Assembly: GCA_902540545.1 (NCBI GenBank)
Contig: CACBMY010000001.1
Span: 105,077 to 148,572, forward strand
Length of the DNA stretch: 43,496 bases
Direction of reading: 5' to 3'
Origin: an uncultured Pelagibacteraceae bacterium
GTDB taxonomy: Bacteria > Pseudomonadota > Alphaproteobacteria > Pelagibacterales > Pelagibacteraceae
Shown here piece after piece: positions 10,378 to 18,320 of the stretch (its first letter is position 1; each line of letters begins with the position of its first letter). The notes under the pieces are model-generated. The model was not told where the DNA came from. It saw only the letters and a program-made list of their open reading frames with translations, and searched no databases. The position numbers and the translations under genes are program-made.

Positions 10378-10814
10378 TCTTTAAGATTTTAATCATAGTA
10401 TTATTTACTTCGAGTGCAATTTCTGAAGATAATGAAAAATTTTTAATGCTTAAAAATGATAAAGTAAATGTAAGATATGGGCCAAGTTTTGATTATCCAA
10501 TAAAATATATTTACAAAAAATTAAACTTGCCGGTAAAAGTGATTGATAAAAAAGAAAATTTTAGAAGAATAATTGACAATAAAAAGAATGGTGGGTGGAT
10601 ACACATTTCTCAATTGAAGCAATCAAAATCCTTTATAACTGTATCAAATAAAATTCTATTCAAAAAACCAACTAAATTTTCTAAACCCTTGGCTAAAATA
10701 GAAACTGGAAGATTATTGTTAGTAAAAAAATGCGAGAGAAATTGGTGCTTAGTAGAAACTAAAAGTTTTAAAGGGTGGGTTAACGAAGAAAATCTTTGGG
10801 GAAAAATCAACTAA
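10362..10814 (+). CDS. SH3 domain (bacterial SH3-like) exported protein
   Basis: Signal-peptide-like N-terminus, MLKNDKVNVRYGPSFDYPIKYIYKKLNLPVKVI, GWIHISQL, CLVETKSFKGWVNEENLWG; alternative GTG start at 10368. Confidence 0.8.
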   Translation: MFVQLIFKILIIVLFTSSAISEDNEKFLMLKNDKVNVRYGPSFDYPIKYIYKKLNLPVKVIDKKENFRRIIDNKKNGGWIHISQLKQSKSFITVSNKILFKKPTKFSKPLAKIETGRLLLVKKCERNWCLVETKSFKGWVNEENLWGKIN

Positions 10815-10840
10815 CTCTCTAAGTTATATATATTAACTAA

Positions 10841-11020
10841 TTATTTTTGTTGGACACAAACGTCTTTGATAACTGGAGCATTCGCACAATCAACACATTT
10901 AGTCTTTTGAACTATACATCCATCATCAAGGACTTCAACATCAACTATCTTATCACACTTCGAACAAGTTGAAGAGATTGTTAATCCACATTTTTTACAA
11001 TTATAATTTTCTATTTGCAT
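10841..11020 (-). CDS. Small cysteine-rich (zinc-ribbon-like) protein, 59 aa, not in the ORF track
   Basis: Own translation: MQIENYNCKKCGLTISSTCSKCDKIVDVEVLDDGCIVQKTKCVDCANAPVIKDVCVQQK*; 8 Cys including three CxxC motifs; its length is below the shortest ORF listed in the track. Confidence 0.75.
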   Translation of the reverse strand: MQIENYNCKKCGLTISSTCSKCDKIVDVEVLDDGCIVQKTKCVDCANAPVIKDVCVQQK

Positions 11021-11070
11021 ATTTTAAAAATTAAATATGAAAAAATTATTTTCAACAAATATCCTTGCGA

Positions 11071-11081
11071 ATAATTATTAT
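11071..11081. promoter_or_regulatory. Putative Fur-superfamily box 1 (ATAATTATTAT)
   Basis: 5-1-5 palindrome ATAAT-T-ATTAT, matches the core of TGATAATNATTATCA/TTATAATNATTATAA boxes. Confidence 0.45.
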
Positions 11082-11100
11082 TTACGCATTTTTTTTGCGA

Positions 11101-11111
11101 ATAATTATTAT
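11101..11111. promoter_or_regulatory. Putative Fur-superfamily box 2 (ATAATTATTAT)
   Basis: Same palindrome in second copy of the direct repeat. Confidence 0.45.
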
Positions 11112-11152
11112 TACTACAAATTTTCCTTATTAAATTTTTCCTAAATACTTAT

Positions 11153-11167
11153 TGATAATGATTATTA
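11153..11167. promoter_or_regulatory. Putative Fur-superfamily box 3 (TGATAATGATTATTA)
   Basis: 7-1-7 element one base from TGATAATNATTATCA; overlaps the DUF2061 stop codon. Confidence 0.45.
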
Positions 11168-11407
11168 TTTACTTTTTGATCTACTTGCCCACCACTTATC
11201 TAAAATGAAATACCAAATAGAATTGGCAATTGGTTCTACAATTGCATCGGTCAAAGCTATCATAAAAGATACATCAGCAACTAACATCAAAACAGTTATA
11301 GCAATTGCAAAATGACCAACTGTATAAACAATTGTTCTTAAAATAGAGCCTCTGTTATTGGAATAAATCTGACCGGCAGCTTTAAAAATACCGTTGGTAA
11401 CTTCCAT
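11165..11407 (-). CDS. DUF2061-type small membrane protein
   Basis: ILRTIVYTVGHFAIAITVLMLVADVSFMIALTDAIVEPIANSIWYFILDKWWA. Confidence 0.8.
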   Translation of the reverse strand: MEVTNGIFKAAGQIYSNNRGSILRTIVYTVGHFAIAITVLMLVADVSFMIALTDAIVEPIANSIWYFILDKWWASRSKSK

Positions 11408-12003
11408 TATTCTTTAAACGGGCTTTCAAGAACACAAGCAACTAAGTGAACTCTAGCCTGTTCTCCTCCATTAAAAAAGTTATGATACTTTGTATTGTTA
11501 GTAATCCATACATGTCCATCTGCAGGCAAATGTTTTGCAACATTTTCAATGACCATTGAACAACCTGCATTAGTTACTATCGGAATATGCAATCTACACT
11601 CTGGATCTTTGTGCCAACTTAGCGTTGATCTTGGCTCTTTTAATAAAAGCCTTACTCTTCCTAGTTTAAATTTTTTACTAAGAATTTCATAAACCTCTTT
11701 AAAATAAGTTTTCTCAAACTCTGGAAGCAACTGAGTATATTTAGATTCATCAATATCAATATCTCTTGAGACTTCTTTGCCTGTCTCATCTGCAATAGTC
11801 CAGTATCTACCTCTGATATTGTTCCCTTCTATAGAGTCTTTGTTATTTGGAATTTGATTTAAAGGAATTGCACCAAAGTGAGTAACACCTGGTGAATTAA
11901 ATTTCTTTTTCTCTAAAATTAGATTTAAGTCATTTCGCAATCTATTTATATCAAACTTAATTTCAGGAACTTTATAAAAGTCTTCGAACGATAGTGATGT
12001 CAT
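11407..12003 (-). CDS. Aspartyl/asparaginyl beta-hydroxylase-like 2-oxoglutarate/Fe(II) dioxygenase
   Basis: LSWHKDPECRLHIPIVTNAGCSMVIEN ... GHVWITNNTKYHNFFNGGEQARVHLVACV: double-stranded beta-helix His motifs and R/H block of the Asp/Asn hydroxylase family. Confidence 0.75.
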   Translation of the reverse strand: MTSLSFEDFYKVPEIKFDINRLRNDLNLILEKKKFNSPGVTHFGAIPLNQIPNNKDSIEGNNIRGRYWTIADETGKEVSRDIDIDESKYTQLLPEFEKTYFKEVYEILSKKFKLGRVRLLLKEPRSTLSWHKDPECRLHIPIVTNAGCSMVIENVAKHLPADGHVWITNNTKYHNFFNGGEQARVHLVACVLESPFKE

Positions 12004-12022
12004 TTTTCCGCTTTCCTTATTA

Positions 12023-14260
12023 CTAGTTTAATCTTAAATCAAATCTATCTGCATTCATAACTTTGACCCATGCAGATACAAAGTCTTTGACAAATTTGTC
12101 AGATGAGTCTTTGCAGGCATAGACTTCGGCTAATGCTCTTAATTGAGAATTTGAACCAAAAATAAGGTCAACTCTTGAACCTTTCCACTTAGTTTTTTTA
12201 GACTTTCTATCTTTACCAACAAAATATTGTTCAGATTTGTCAGTTTCTTTCCAAGTGGTACTCATATCTAGAAGATTTACAAAATAATCTGTTGATAGAG
12301 TTCCAGGTTTTTTTGTGAAAACTCCATTTTTAGAACTATCATAGTTTGTATCTAAAACTCTCATTCCTCCTACAAGAACTGTCATCTCTGGTGCCGTTAA
12401 TCCCATTAATTGTGCCTTATCAATTAATTTTTCCTCAGCTGAAACATTAGATTTACCTGTTTTCATGTAGTTTCTAAAACCATCTGCTTGCGGCTCAAGT
12501 AATCCAAATGAATTTACATCTGTTTGGTCTTGTCTCGCATCTCCTCTTCCTGGAGTAAATGGAACTTGAATTTTATGACCAGCTTTTTTTGCTGCCGTCT
12601 CTATTCCTACATTTCCACCTAATACTATAAGATCCGCCATTGAGACTGATTTTTTATTTGTATCAAATTTTTTCTTAATTTTTTGTAAAGCATTAATAAC
12701 CTTTGAAAGTTTTTTAGGGTTATTGACTTTCCAACTTCTTTGAGGCTCAAGCATAATTCTTGCTCCGTTTGCTCCACCTCTTTTGTCAGAACCTCTGTAT
12801 GTAGAAGCAGAAGCCCAAGCCGTAGAAACTAAATCAGAAACAGAGATTTTTGATTTTGAAAGCTTTGATTTTAAATCTCTTATATCTTTTGATTTAAGTT
12901 TATATTTTGGTTTATCTATAGGATCTTGCCAAATTAATTGTTCTTTTGGTACTTCGCTACCCAAATAACATGCTCTTGGTCCCATGTCTCTATGAGTAAG
13001 CTTAAACCAAGCTCTTGCAAATGCATCAGCAAATTCATCTGGATTTTGATAGAAATGTTTTGAAATTGGTCCATAACTTTTATCCATTCTCAAAGATAAA
13101 TCGGTCGTTTGCATCATTGGAGGGTGCATTTTACTTTTATCATGAGCATCTGGTACCATTTTTATTCTCTGACCATTCTTTTTTGGAGTCCATTGAAATG
13201 CTCCAGCAGGTCCTTTTGTCAATTCCCATTCATGGTTAAATAAACAATCAAAGTAACCCATATCCCATTGTGTTGGTGTTTGTGTCCATGCTCCTTCAAT
13301 ACCACTGCTTATTGCATGTACACCTTTTCCTGATTTGTAATTACTATTCCAACCAGTTGCTTGATCTTGAATTCTTGACGCTTCTGGGTCAGGACCTTTA
13401 TGAGACTCTGGTGCAGCACCATGAGATTTTCCAAAAGTGTGACCACCAGCAACTAGTGCAACTGTTTCATAATCATTCATTGCCATTCGTCCAAATGTTT
13501 CTCTAATATCGTGAGCTGCTTTCAATGGGTCTGGATTAAAATCTGGACCTTGTGGATTTACATAAATTAGTCCCATGTGAGAAGCTCCCAATGGTTGTTC
13601 AAGATCTCTTTTTCCGCTGTATCTCTTAACACCTAACATTTCTTTTTCTGAACCCCAGTAAATATCATCTTCTGGTTCCCAGATATCAGTTCTTCCTGCT
13701 CCAAAACCAAAAGTTTTAAAGCCCATTGACTCTAATGCTACATTTCCAACTAATATAAATAAATCTGCCCAAGAAATTCTTTTTCCATATTTCTGTTTTA
13801 TTGGCCACAAAAGTAATCTAGCTTTATCTAAATTAACATTATCAGGCCAAGCATTTAACGGTGCAAATCTTTGATTACCTGTTCCAGCTCCCCCTCTACC
13901 ATCACCTGTTCTGTATGTACCTGCTGCGTGCCATGCTAATCTGATAAATAAAGGACCATAATGACCGTAATCTGCTGGCCACCAATCTTGTGAGTCGGTC
14001 ATTAATTTATTTAAATCTTTTTTGAGTGCTTTGTAATTCAGTTTTTTAAATTCTTTAGAATAATTAAATTTTTTCTCCATTGGATTTGATAAATTCGAGT
14101 GCTGACTTAAAATTTTCAAATTCAAACTATTTGGCCAAAAATCTCTATTTGTTTGTCCTCTTCCAGCACTAAATTTTGCTGGTGTGCCTGCACCTGTAAA
14201 CGGACACTTACTTAGTTCTGCTGATTTAAATGTTTTAGTTTTATGAAATTCTGCACTCAT
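12023..14260 (-). CDS. katG: Catalase-peroxidase KatG
   Basis: [63 protein letters not shown], two-domain 745 aa protein. Confidence 0.98.
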   Translation of the reverse strand: MSAEFHKTKTFKSAELSKCPFTGAGTPAKFSAGRGQTNRDFWPNSLNLKILSQHSNLSNPMEKKFNYSKEFKKLNYKALKKDLNKLMTDSQDWWPADYGHYGPLFIRLAWHAAGTYRTGDGRGGAGTGNQRFAPLNAWPDNVNLDKARLLLWPIKQKYGKRISWADLFILVGNVALESMGFKTFGFGAGRTDIWEPEDDIYWGSEKEMLGVKRYSGKRDLEQPLGASHMGLIYVNPQGPDFNPDPLKAAHDIRETFGRMAMNDYETVALVAGGHTFGKSHGAAPESHKGPDPEASRIQDQATGWNSNYKSGKGVHAISSGIEGAWTQTPTQWDMGYFDCLFNHEWELTKGPAGAFQWTPKKNGQRIKMVPDAHDKSKMHPPMMQTTDLSLRMDKSYGPISKHFYQNPDEFADAFARAWFKLTHRDMGPRACYLGSEVPKEQLIWQDPIDKPKYKLKSKDIRDLKSKLSKSKISVSDLVSTAWASASTYRGSDKRGGANGARIMLEPQRSWKVNNPKKLSKVINALQKIKKKFDTNKKSVSMADLIVLGGNVGIETAAKKAGHKIQVPFTPGRGDARQDQTDVNSFGLLEPQADGFRNYMKTGKSNVSAEEKLIDKAQLMGLTAPEMTVLVGGMRVLDTNYDSSKNGVFTKKPGTLSTDYFVNLLDMSTTWKETDKSEQYFVGKDRKSKKTKWKGSRVDLIFGSNSQLRALAEVYACKDSSDKFVKDFVSAWVKVMNADRFDLRLN

Positions 14261-14282
14261 TATTTTTTATCTCCTTTAGTAT

Positions 14283-14297
14283 TAATAATTATTCTAA
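14283..14297 (-). promoter_or_regulatory. Putative Irr/Fur-family operator, distal copy
   Basis: TAATAATTATTCTAA (+ strand) upstream of katG; shares ATAATTATTCTAA with the second copy 23 bp away. Confidence 0.5.
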
Positions 14298-14304
14298 TTC
14301 CTTT

Positions 14305-14321
14305 TTTATAATTATTCTAAA
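14305..14321 (-). promoter_or_regulatory. Putative Irr control element (ICE-like) overlapping the katG -10
   Basis: Reading minus: TTTAGAATAATTATAAA, a 7-3-7 inverted repeat with one mismatch. Confidence 0.6.
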
Positions 14322-14333
14322 GAAGATTGTCAA
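14305..14333 (-). promoter_or_regulatory. Candidate sigma70-type promoter of katG
   Basis: Reading minus: TTGACA (14333-14328), 17-bp spacer, TATAAA (14310-14305); AAAGGAGAT RBS before ATG at 14260. Confidence 0.7.
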
Positions 14334-14367
14334 TAAGTCAGAATATTTATGATTCAATTTTGGAAAC

Positions 14368-14778
14368 TTAGTCTTCTAATTTTACTAAAACTTCGACTGA
14401 TTTAATTTTTTTTCCAGGAATAGATTTTTGAATTTCTATCGGCCCTACATCTTCATTTTTAAGATCAATAAGCTTTTCCTCTTTAACATCAAAAAAATGG
14501 TGATGATCTGTGACATTTGTATCAAAGTAGGTTTGATTAGAATGTATAGGAATTTCTTTTAGATATCCTTTTTTATGAAAAGCATGAACTGTATTGTAAA
14601 CAGTTGCTAAAGAAACTTTCTCTCCAGTTTTGTCTTTAATTAAATTGAATAAGTCGTTTATTGTGAAATGGAAAGTTTTATCTCTATTAAATAAAACTTC
14701 GCATATATTTATTCTTTGTTTAGTTGGTCTTAAGCTAGAGTTTCTTAGTTTTTCAATAAATTCTTGTTTACTTGTCAT
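14368..14778 (-). CDS. irr: Fur-superfamily regulator, Irr-like (heme/iron-responsive)
   Basis: LRPTKQRINICEVLFNRDKTFHFT, VSLATVYNTVHAFHKKGYLKEI, TYFDTNVTDHHHFFD resembles Irr; ATG at 14778 preferred over ORF-track TTG at 14784; next to fabA as commonly seen for irr in alphaproteobacteria. Confidence 0.8.
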   Translation of the reverse strand: MTSKQEFIEKLRNSSLRPTKQRINICEVLFNRDKTFHFTINDLFNLIKDKTGEKVSLATVYNTVHAFHKKGYLKEIPIHSNQTYFDTNVTDHHHFFDVKEEKLIDLKNEDVGPIEIQKSIPGKKIKSVEVLVKLED

Positions 14779-14784
14779 TAGCAA

Positions 14785-14801
14785 TTTAAAACTATTCTAA
14801 A
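14785..14801. promoter_or_regulatory. Putative ICE-like operator between irr and fabA
   Basis: Reading minus: TTTAGAATAGTTTTAAA, imperfect 7-3-7 inverted repeat; next to overlapping divergent -10 elements (ATTATAAT 14812-14819). Confidence 0.5.
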
Positions 14802-14851
14802 CTATTTGTATATTATAATGTACCTAAATCAAGTAATAAGATTACAAAATT

Positions 14852-15352
14852 ATGAAAAAAAGTTCCTTTAATTACAACGAACTAATTGATTGCGCTAACG
14901 GTAAGTTATTTGGTCCAGGTAATGCAAAATTACCTTCTCCACCAATGCTAATGTTTGATAGAATTACAGAAATAACCGAAAGTAAGGGTTTTTATAAAAA
15001 AGGATCTATGAAAGCCGAACTTGATATTAAAGATAATTTATGGTTCTTTGATTGTCATTTTAGAGAAGATCCAGTAATGCCTGGTTGTCTTGGTTTAGAT
15101 GCTATGTGGCAGTTAGTTGGCTTTTTTCTTGGTTGGCTTGGAAATCCAGGAAGAGGTAGAGCATTAGGTGTAAGCACTGTAAAATTCACCGGGGAAGTTC
15201 TTAAAAATGTCAAAATGGCAACATATGAAATAGATATGAAAAGAATTCTTGTTAAAGGAGAAACAACTGTAGGTCTTGCAAATGGAATATTGCTTGCTGA
15301 TGGAAAAAAGATTTATAGTGCAGAAAATCTTAAGGTAGGATTATTTAAATAA
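14852..15352 (+). CDS. fabA: 3-hydroxydecanoyl-ACP dehydratase/isomerase
   Basis: [45 protein letters not shown]. Confidence 0.97.
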   Translation: MKKSSFNYNELIDCANGKLFGPGNAKLPSPPMLMFDRITEITESKGFYKKGSMKAELDIKDNLWFFDCHFREDPVMPGCLGLDAMWQLVGFFLGWLGNPGRGRALGVSTVKFTGEVLKNVKMATYEIDMKRILVKGETTVGLANGILLADGKKIYSAENLKVGLFK

Positions 15353-16563
15353 TGAAAAGAGTAGTCGTAACAGGACTTGGTGTAGTTTCATGTTTGGGAA
15401 ATAACCAAGATGAAGTTTATCAATCGTTAGTTAATACAAAATCAGGAATAACATTTTCTGAGGAATACAAAGAACATAATTTAAAAAGTCATGTTCATGG
15501 TAAACCTAATATCAAGTTAGAGGATTACATTGATAGAAAAGTTATTCGTTTTATGGGTGCTGGATCAGCATATAATTATGTTGCTATGAGCGAAGCAGTT
15601 AAAGACTCTGGATTAGAAGAAAATGAAGTTAGTAATATTTCAACAGGTATGGTCATGGGATCAGGAGGACCATCAATTGAAAATGTAATATTAGCATCAG
15701 ATAAGACTAGAGAAAAAAATCCAAAAAAGATGGGTCCATTTATAGTTCCAAGAACAATGGCAAGTACTGCTTCTGCCACTTTAGCAGTTCCATTTAAAAT
15801 AAAAGGCACTAATTACACAATAAGTTCTGCGTGTGCAACGAGTGGTCATTGTATTGGTAACGCAATGGAACTTATTCAATTAGGAAAACAAAATATTATT
15901 TTTGCAGGTGGCAGTGATGAGGTTCACTTTGCAATGACTGCAATGTTTGATGCAATGACTGCACTATCCTCAAAATATAACGATACCCCTGAAAAAGCCT
16001 CAAGACCGTATGATAAAACAAGGGATGGTTTTGTAATTGCTGGTGGAGGTGGAGTTCTCGTTTTAGAGGAATATGAGCATGCCAAAGCAAGAGGTGCTAA
16101 AATATACGCAGAATTAACTGGTTATGGAGCAACCTCAGATGGCTATGATATGGTTGCACCATCTGGTGAGGGAGCGGTAAGATGTATGAAAATGGCTCTT
16201 GCAACCTCAAAAAATAAAATTGACTATATTAATACTCACGGGACATCAACACCCGTGGGAGATATTACAGAATTAAAAGCAGTTGGTGAGGCTTTTCAAG
16301 AATATAAACCTAAGATAAGTTCAACAAAATCTTTGTCGGGCCATTCATTAGGTGCAACATCAGTTCACGAAGCAATTTATAGTTTGATAATGATGAAAAA
16401 CAATTTTATTTCAGCATCAGCAAATATTTCAGAAATAGATGATGAAGCTAAAAGCTATCCAATTGTTACACAAGTTGAAAAAGATGTAAATCTAAATGCA
16501 ATTATGTCTAACAGCTTTGGTTTTGGTGGAACTAATGCAACATTAGTGTTTGAGAAGGTTTAG
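15352..16563 (+). CDS. fabB: Beta-ketoacyl-ACP synthase I
   Basis: [66 protein letters not shown]. Confidence 0.97.
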   Translation: MKRVVVTGLGVVSCLGNNQDEVYQSLVNTKSGITFSEEYKEHNLKSHVHGKPNIKLEDYIDRKVIRFMGAGSAYNYVAMSEAVKDSGLEENEVSNISTGMVMGSGGPSIENVILASDKTREKNPKKMGPFIVPRTMASTASATLAVPFKIKGTNYTISSACATSGHCIGNAMELIQLGKQNIIFAGGSDEVHFAMTAMFDAMTALSSKYNDTPEKASRPYDKTRDGFVIAGGGGVLVLEEYEHAKARGAKIYAELTGYGATSDGYDMVAPSGEGAVRCMKMALATSKNKIDYINTHGTSTPVGDITELKAVGEAFQEYKPKISSTKSLSGHSLGATSVHEAIYSLIMMKNNFISASANISEIDDEAKSYPIVTQVEKDVNLNAIMSNSFGFGGTNATLVFEKV

Positions 16564-16567
16564 ATCT

Positions 16568-17353
16568 ATGGGTTTAATGAAGGGAAAAAAAGGTCTTATC
16601 ATGGGCGTTGCTAATGAGAGGTCAATTGCGTGGGGTATATCGCAAAAACTAGCAGAAGCTGGAGCAGAGTTAGCTTTTACATATTTGGGTGATGCTTTAA
16701 AAAAAAGAGTTGTTCCACTTGCGGAAAAACTAAATTCAAACTTAACATTTAGCTGTGATGTAGAAAAAAAAGAAGAAGTTGTAAAACTTTTTGAAGACGT
16801 AAAAAGTCAATGGGGAGAAATTGATTTTATTGTGCATGCAATTGCATTTTCAGATAAGTCCGAGTTATCAGGAGAATATTTAAATACAACTAGAGAAAAC
16901 TTTTTAAGAAGTATGTTAATATCTTGTTTTTCATTTACTGAAGTTGCTAGAGAGGTATCTAAAATAATGAAGCAAGGTGGCAGTATGATTACTTTGAGTT
17001 ATGAAGCAAATAAAGCCATACCTAATTATAATGTAATGGGAGTATGTAAAGCTGCACTAGAGTCTAGTGTTAAATATCTAGCAAGGGATCTGGGAGCAAA
17101 GAATATTAGAGTTAATGCAATAAGCGCGGGACCAATTAAAACTTTAGCAGCTTCTGCTATTGGGGATGCTAAATTTCTTTATAAGTGGAATGCTGATCAT
17201 TCATTTTTGAAAAGAAATGTAGATAATCTTGACGTGGGAAATTCAGCTTTATATTTACTAAGTGATATGGCGGGAGGCGTTACTGGTGAGATTCACTATG
17301 TAGATGCTGGTTACAATAAAGTTGGAATGCCAGATCCTAAGAACATTACCTAA
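16568..17353 (+). CDS. fabI: Enoyl-ACP reductase
   Basis: GLMKGKKGLIMGVANERSIAWGISQKLAEAGAELAFTY, NYNVMGVCKAALESSVKYLARDLG; ATG at 16568 preferred to the track TTG. Confidence 0.96.
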   Translation: MGLMKGKKGLIMGVANERSIAWGISQKLAEAGAELAFTYLGDALKKRVVPLAEKLNSNLTFSCDVEKKEEVVKLFEDVKSQWGEIDFIVHAIAFSDKSELSGEYLNTTRENFLRSMLISCFSFTEVAREVSKIMKQGGSMITLSYEANKAIPNYNVMGVCKAALESSVKYLARDLGAKNIRVNAISAGPIKTLAASAIGDAKFLYKWNADHSFLKRNVDNLDVGNSALYLLSDMAGGVTGEIHYVDAGYNKVGMPDPKNIT

Positions 17354-17377
17354 AATCTAGTTAAATTTAGTTAAATT

Positions 17378-17767
17378 ATGATGGAACAAATTAGTATTTA
17401 TCTGACAAGTATTATATTGGGAATTATGCTCTTCTTTTCTTTTGTTGTAGCGCCTGTTACTTTCACTGCATTAAATGAAGAAAATGCTAGGAAATTTATA
17501 AGAAAAATATTTCCTTACTACTACACCGTTAATTTAGCTATTAGTGCTTTAGTTTTAATTTTATTTATAATTCTAAAAATGTTTTCCTTAGATTTTTATT
17601 TAATTTTGAGTGTTGTGGTATTATTTGCTGTATCAAATTTTGTACTAATGCCAATGATAAATAAGTTCAGAGATGAAAAGCAGGATAAAAAGTTTAAACA
17701 GTCACACTTTATTTCTGTAGTGATAAATTTTGTGCAAATGATTTTGTTAGTAATTATCTTAATTTAA
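17378..17767 (+). CDS. DUF4149-like integral membrane protein
   Basis: Four hydrophobic segments, GIMLFFSFVVAPVTFTALNEENARKFIRKIFPYYYTVN. Confidence 0.7.
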   Translation: MMEQISIYLTSIILGIMLFFSFVVAPVTFTALNEENARKFIRKIFPYYYTVNLAISALVLILFIILKMFSLDFYLILSVVVLFAVSNFVLMPMINKFRDEKQDKKFKQSHFISVVINFVQMILLVIILI

Positions 17768-17915
17768 AAAGTATGAGTTATACCTAAACCAACAGCTATA
17801 AAAATACCTAACCAAATTAAACCTTTAATAAAAAAAATGCAAAACTACCAAGTAATAAATATCTTCCGATTTTATTTTTTTGTATTTCTAACTTAAAGTT
17901 TTTTAAAAGCTTCAT
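17764..17915 (-). pseudogene. Small membrane-like ORF interrupted by a one-base frameshift at an A8 (T8 on coding strand) run
   Basis: Minus strand MKLLKNFKLEIQKNKIGRYLLLGSFAFF... then, with one extra T at 17830-17837, ...FIKGLIWLGIFIAVGLGITHTF*; total would be 50 aa. Confidence 0.5.
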
Positions 17916-17942
17916 TTTATTAAAATTTATTAGAATTATTTT

Positions 17943-18305
17943 CTACTTGATTTTTTCCCACTCTTTCAAACCTCCGGTGATATTTTTGACATTTTTAACC
18001 CCCATGTCTTTCATAGTTTTGGTTGCTAATGTTCCTTGTCCACCAACTCCACAAAAAACAACGTATTCTTTATCAGGATTATTTTTAAACATATCATTTT
18101 CTAAAGGACTGCCTTCTGCTAAATAAAATTCTAATAAACCTCTATCTAAGTGAATTGCATTACCGATTGTTCCTTTTGAAAAGCTTTCCTTATCTCTAAC
18201 ATCGATAAATTGAACATTTGGGTCATTTAGCTTTTCTTTTGCATCGCTAGCGCTGATATTTTCAATTTCATTGCTTACACTCATCAAATCATCAAATTTT
18301 TTCAT
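17943..18305 (-). CDS. Rhodanese-like domain protein
   Basis: DPNVQFIDVRDKESFSKGTIGNAIHL, EYVVFCGVGGQGTLATKTMKDMG, catalytic-loop Cys present. Confidence 0.9.
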   Translation of the reverse strand: MKKFDDLMSVSNEIENISASDAKEKLNDPNVQFIDVRDKESFSKGTIGNAIHLDRGLLEFYLAEGSPLENDMFKNNPDKEYVVFCGVGGQGTLATKTMKDMGVKNVKNITGGLKEWEKIK

Positions 18306-18320
18306 ATTTCTCCTTTAAAT

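Larger units (their letters stand above)
11065..11114. repeat. Two direct copies of TTGCGAATAATTATTATT, 30-bp period
   Basis: Identical 18-mers starting at 11065 and 11095, each containing the palindrome AATAATTATTATT. Confidence 0.9.

Noticed and set aside
11065-11114. Direct repeats as a mini CRISPR array
   Set aside because: Only two 18-bp copies with a 12-bp spacer, no cas genes, repeat is an AT palindrome better explained as an operator.
12783-13506. Plus-strand ORFs antisense to katG (12783-12968, 13015-13239, 13270-13506)
   Set aside because: Lie fully within strongly supported katG on the opposite strand; low-complexity His/Gln/Leu composition typical of shadow frames.
17920-17945. 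TAGAA-N5-TTCTA inverted repeat upstream of the split small ORF as another ICE
   Set aside because: Spacing (5) differs from the 3-bp spacing of the katG/irr sites and it abuts rhodanese coding; AT-rich chance likely.
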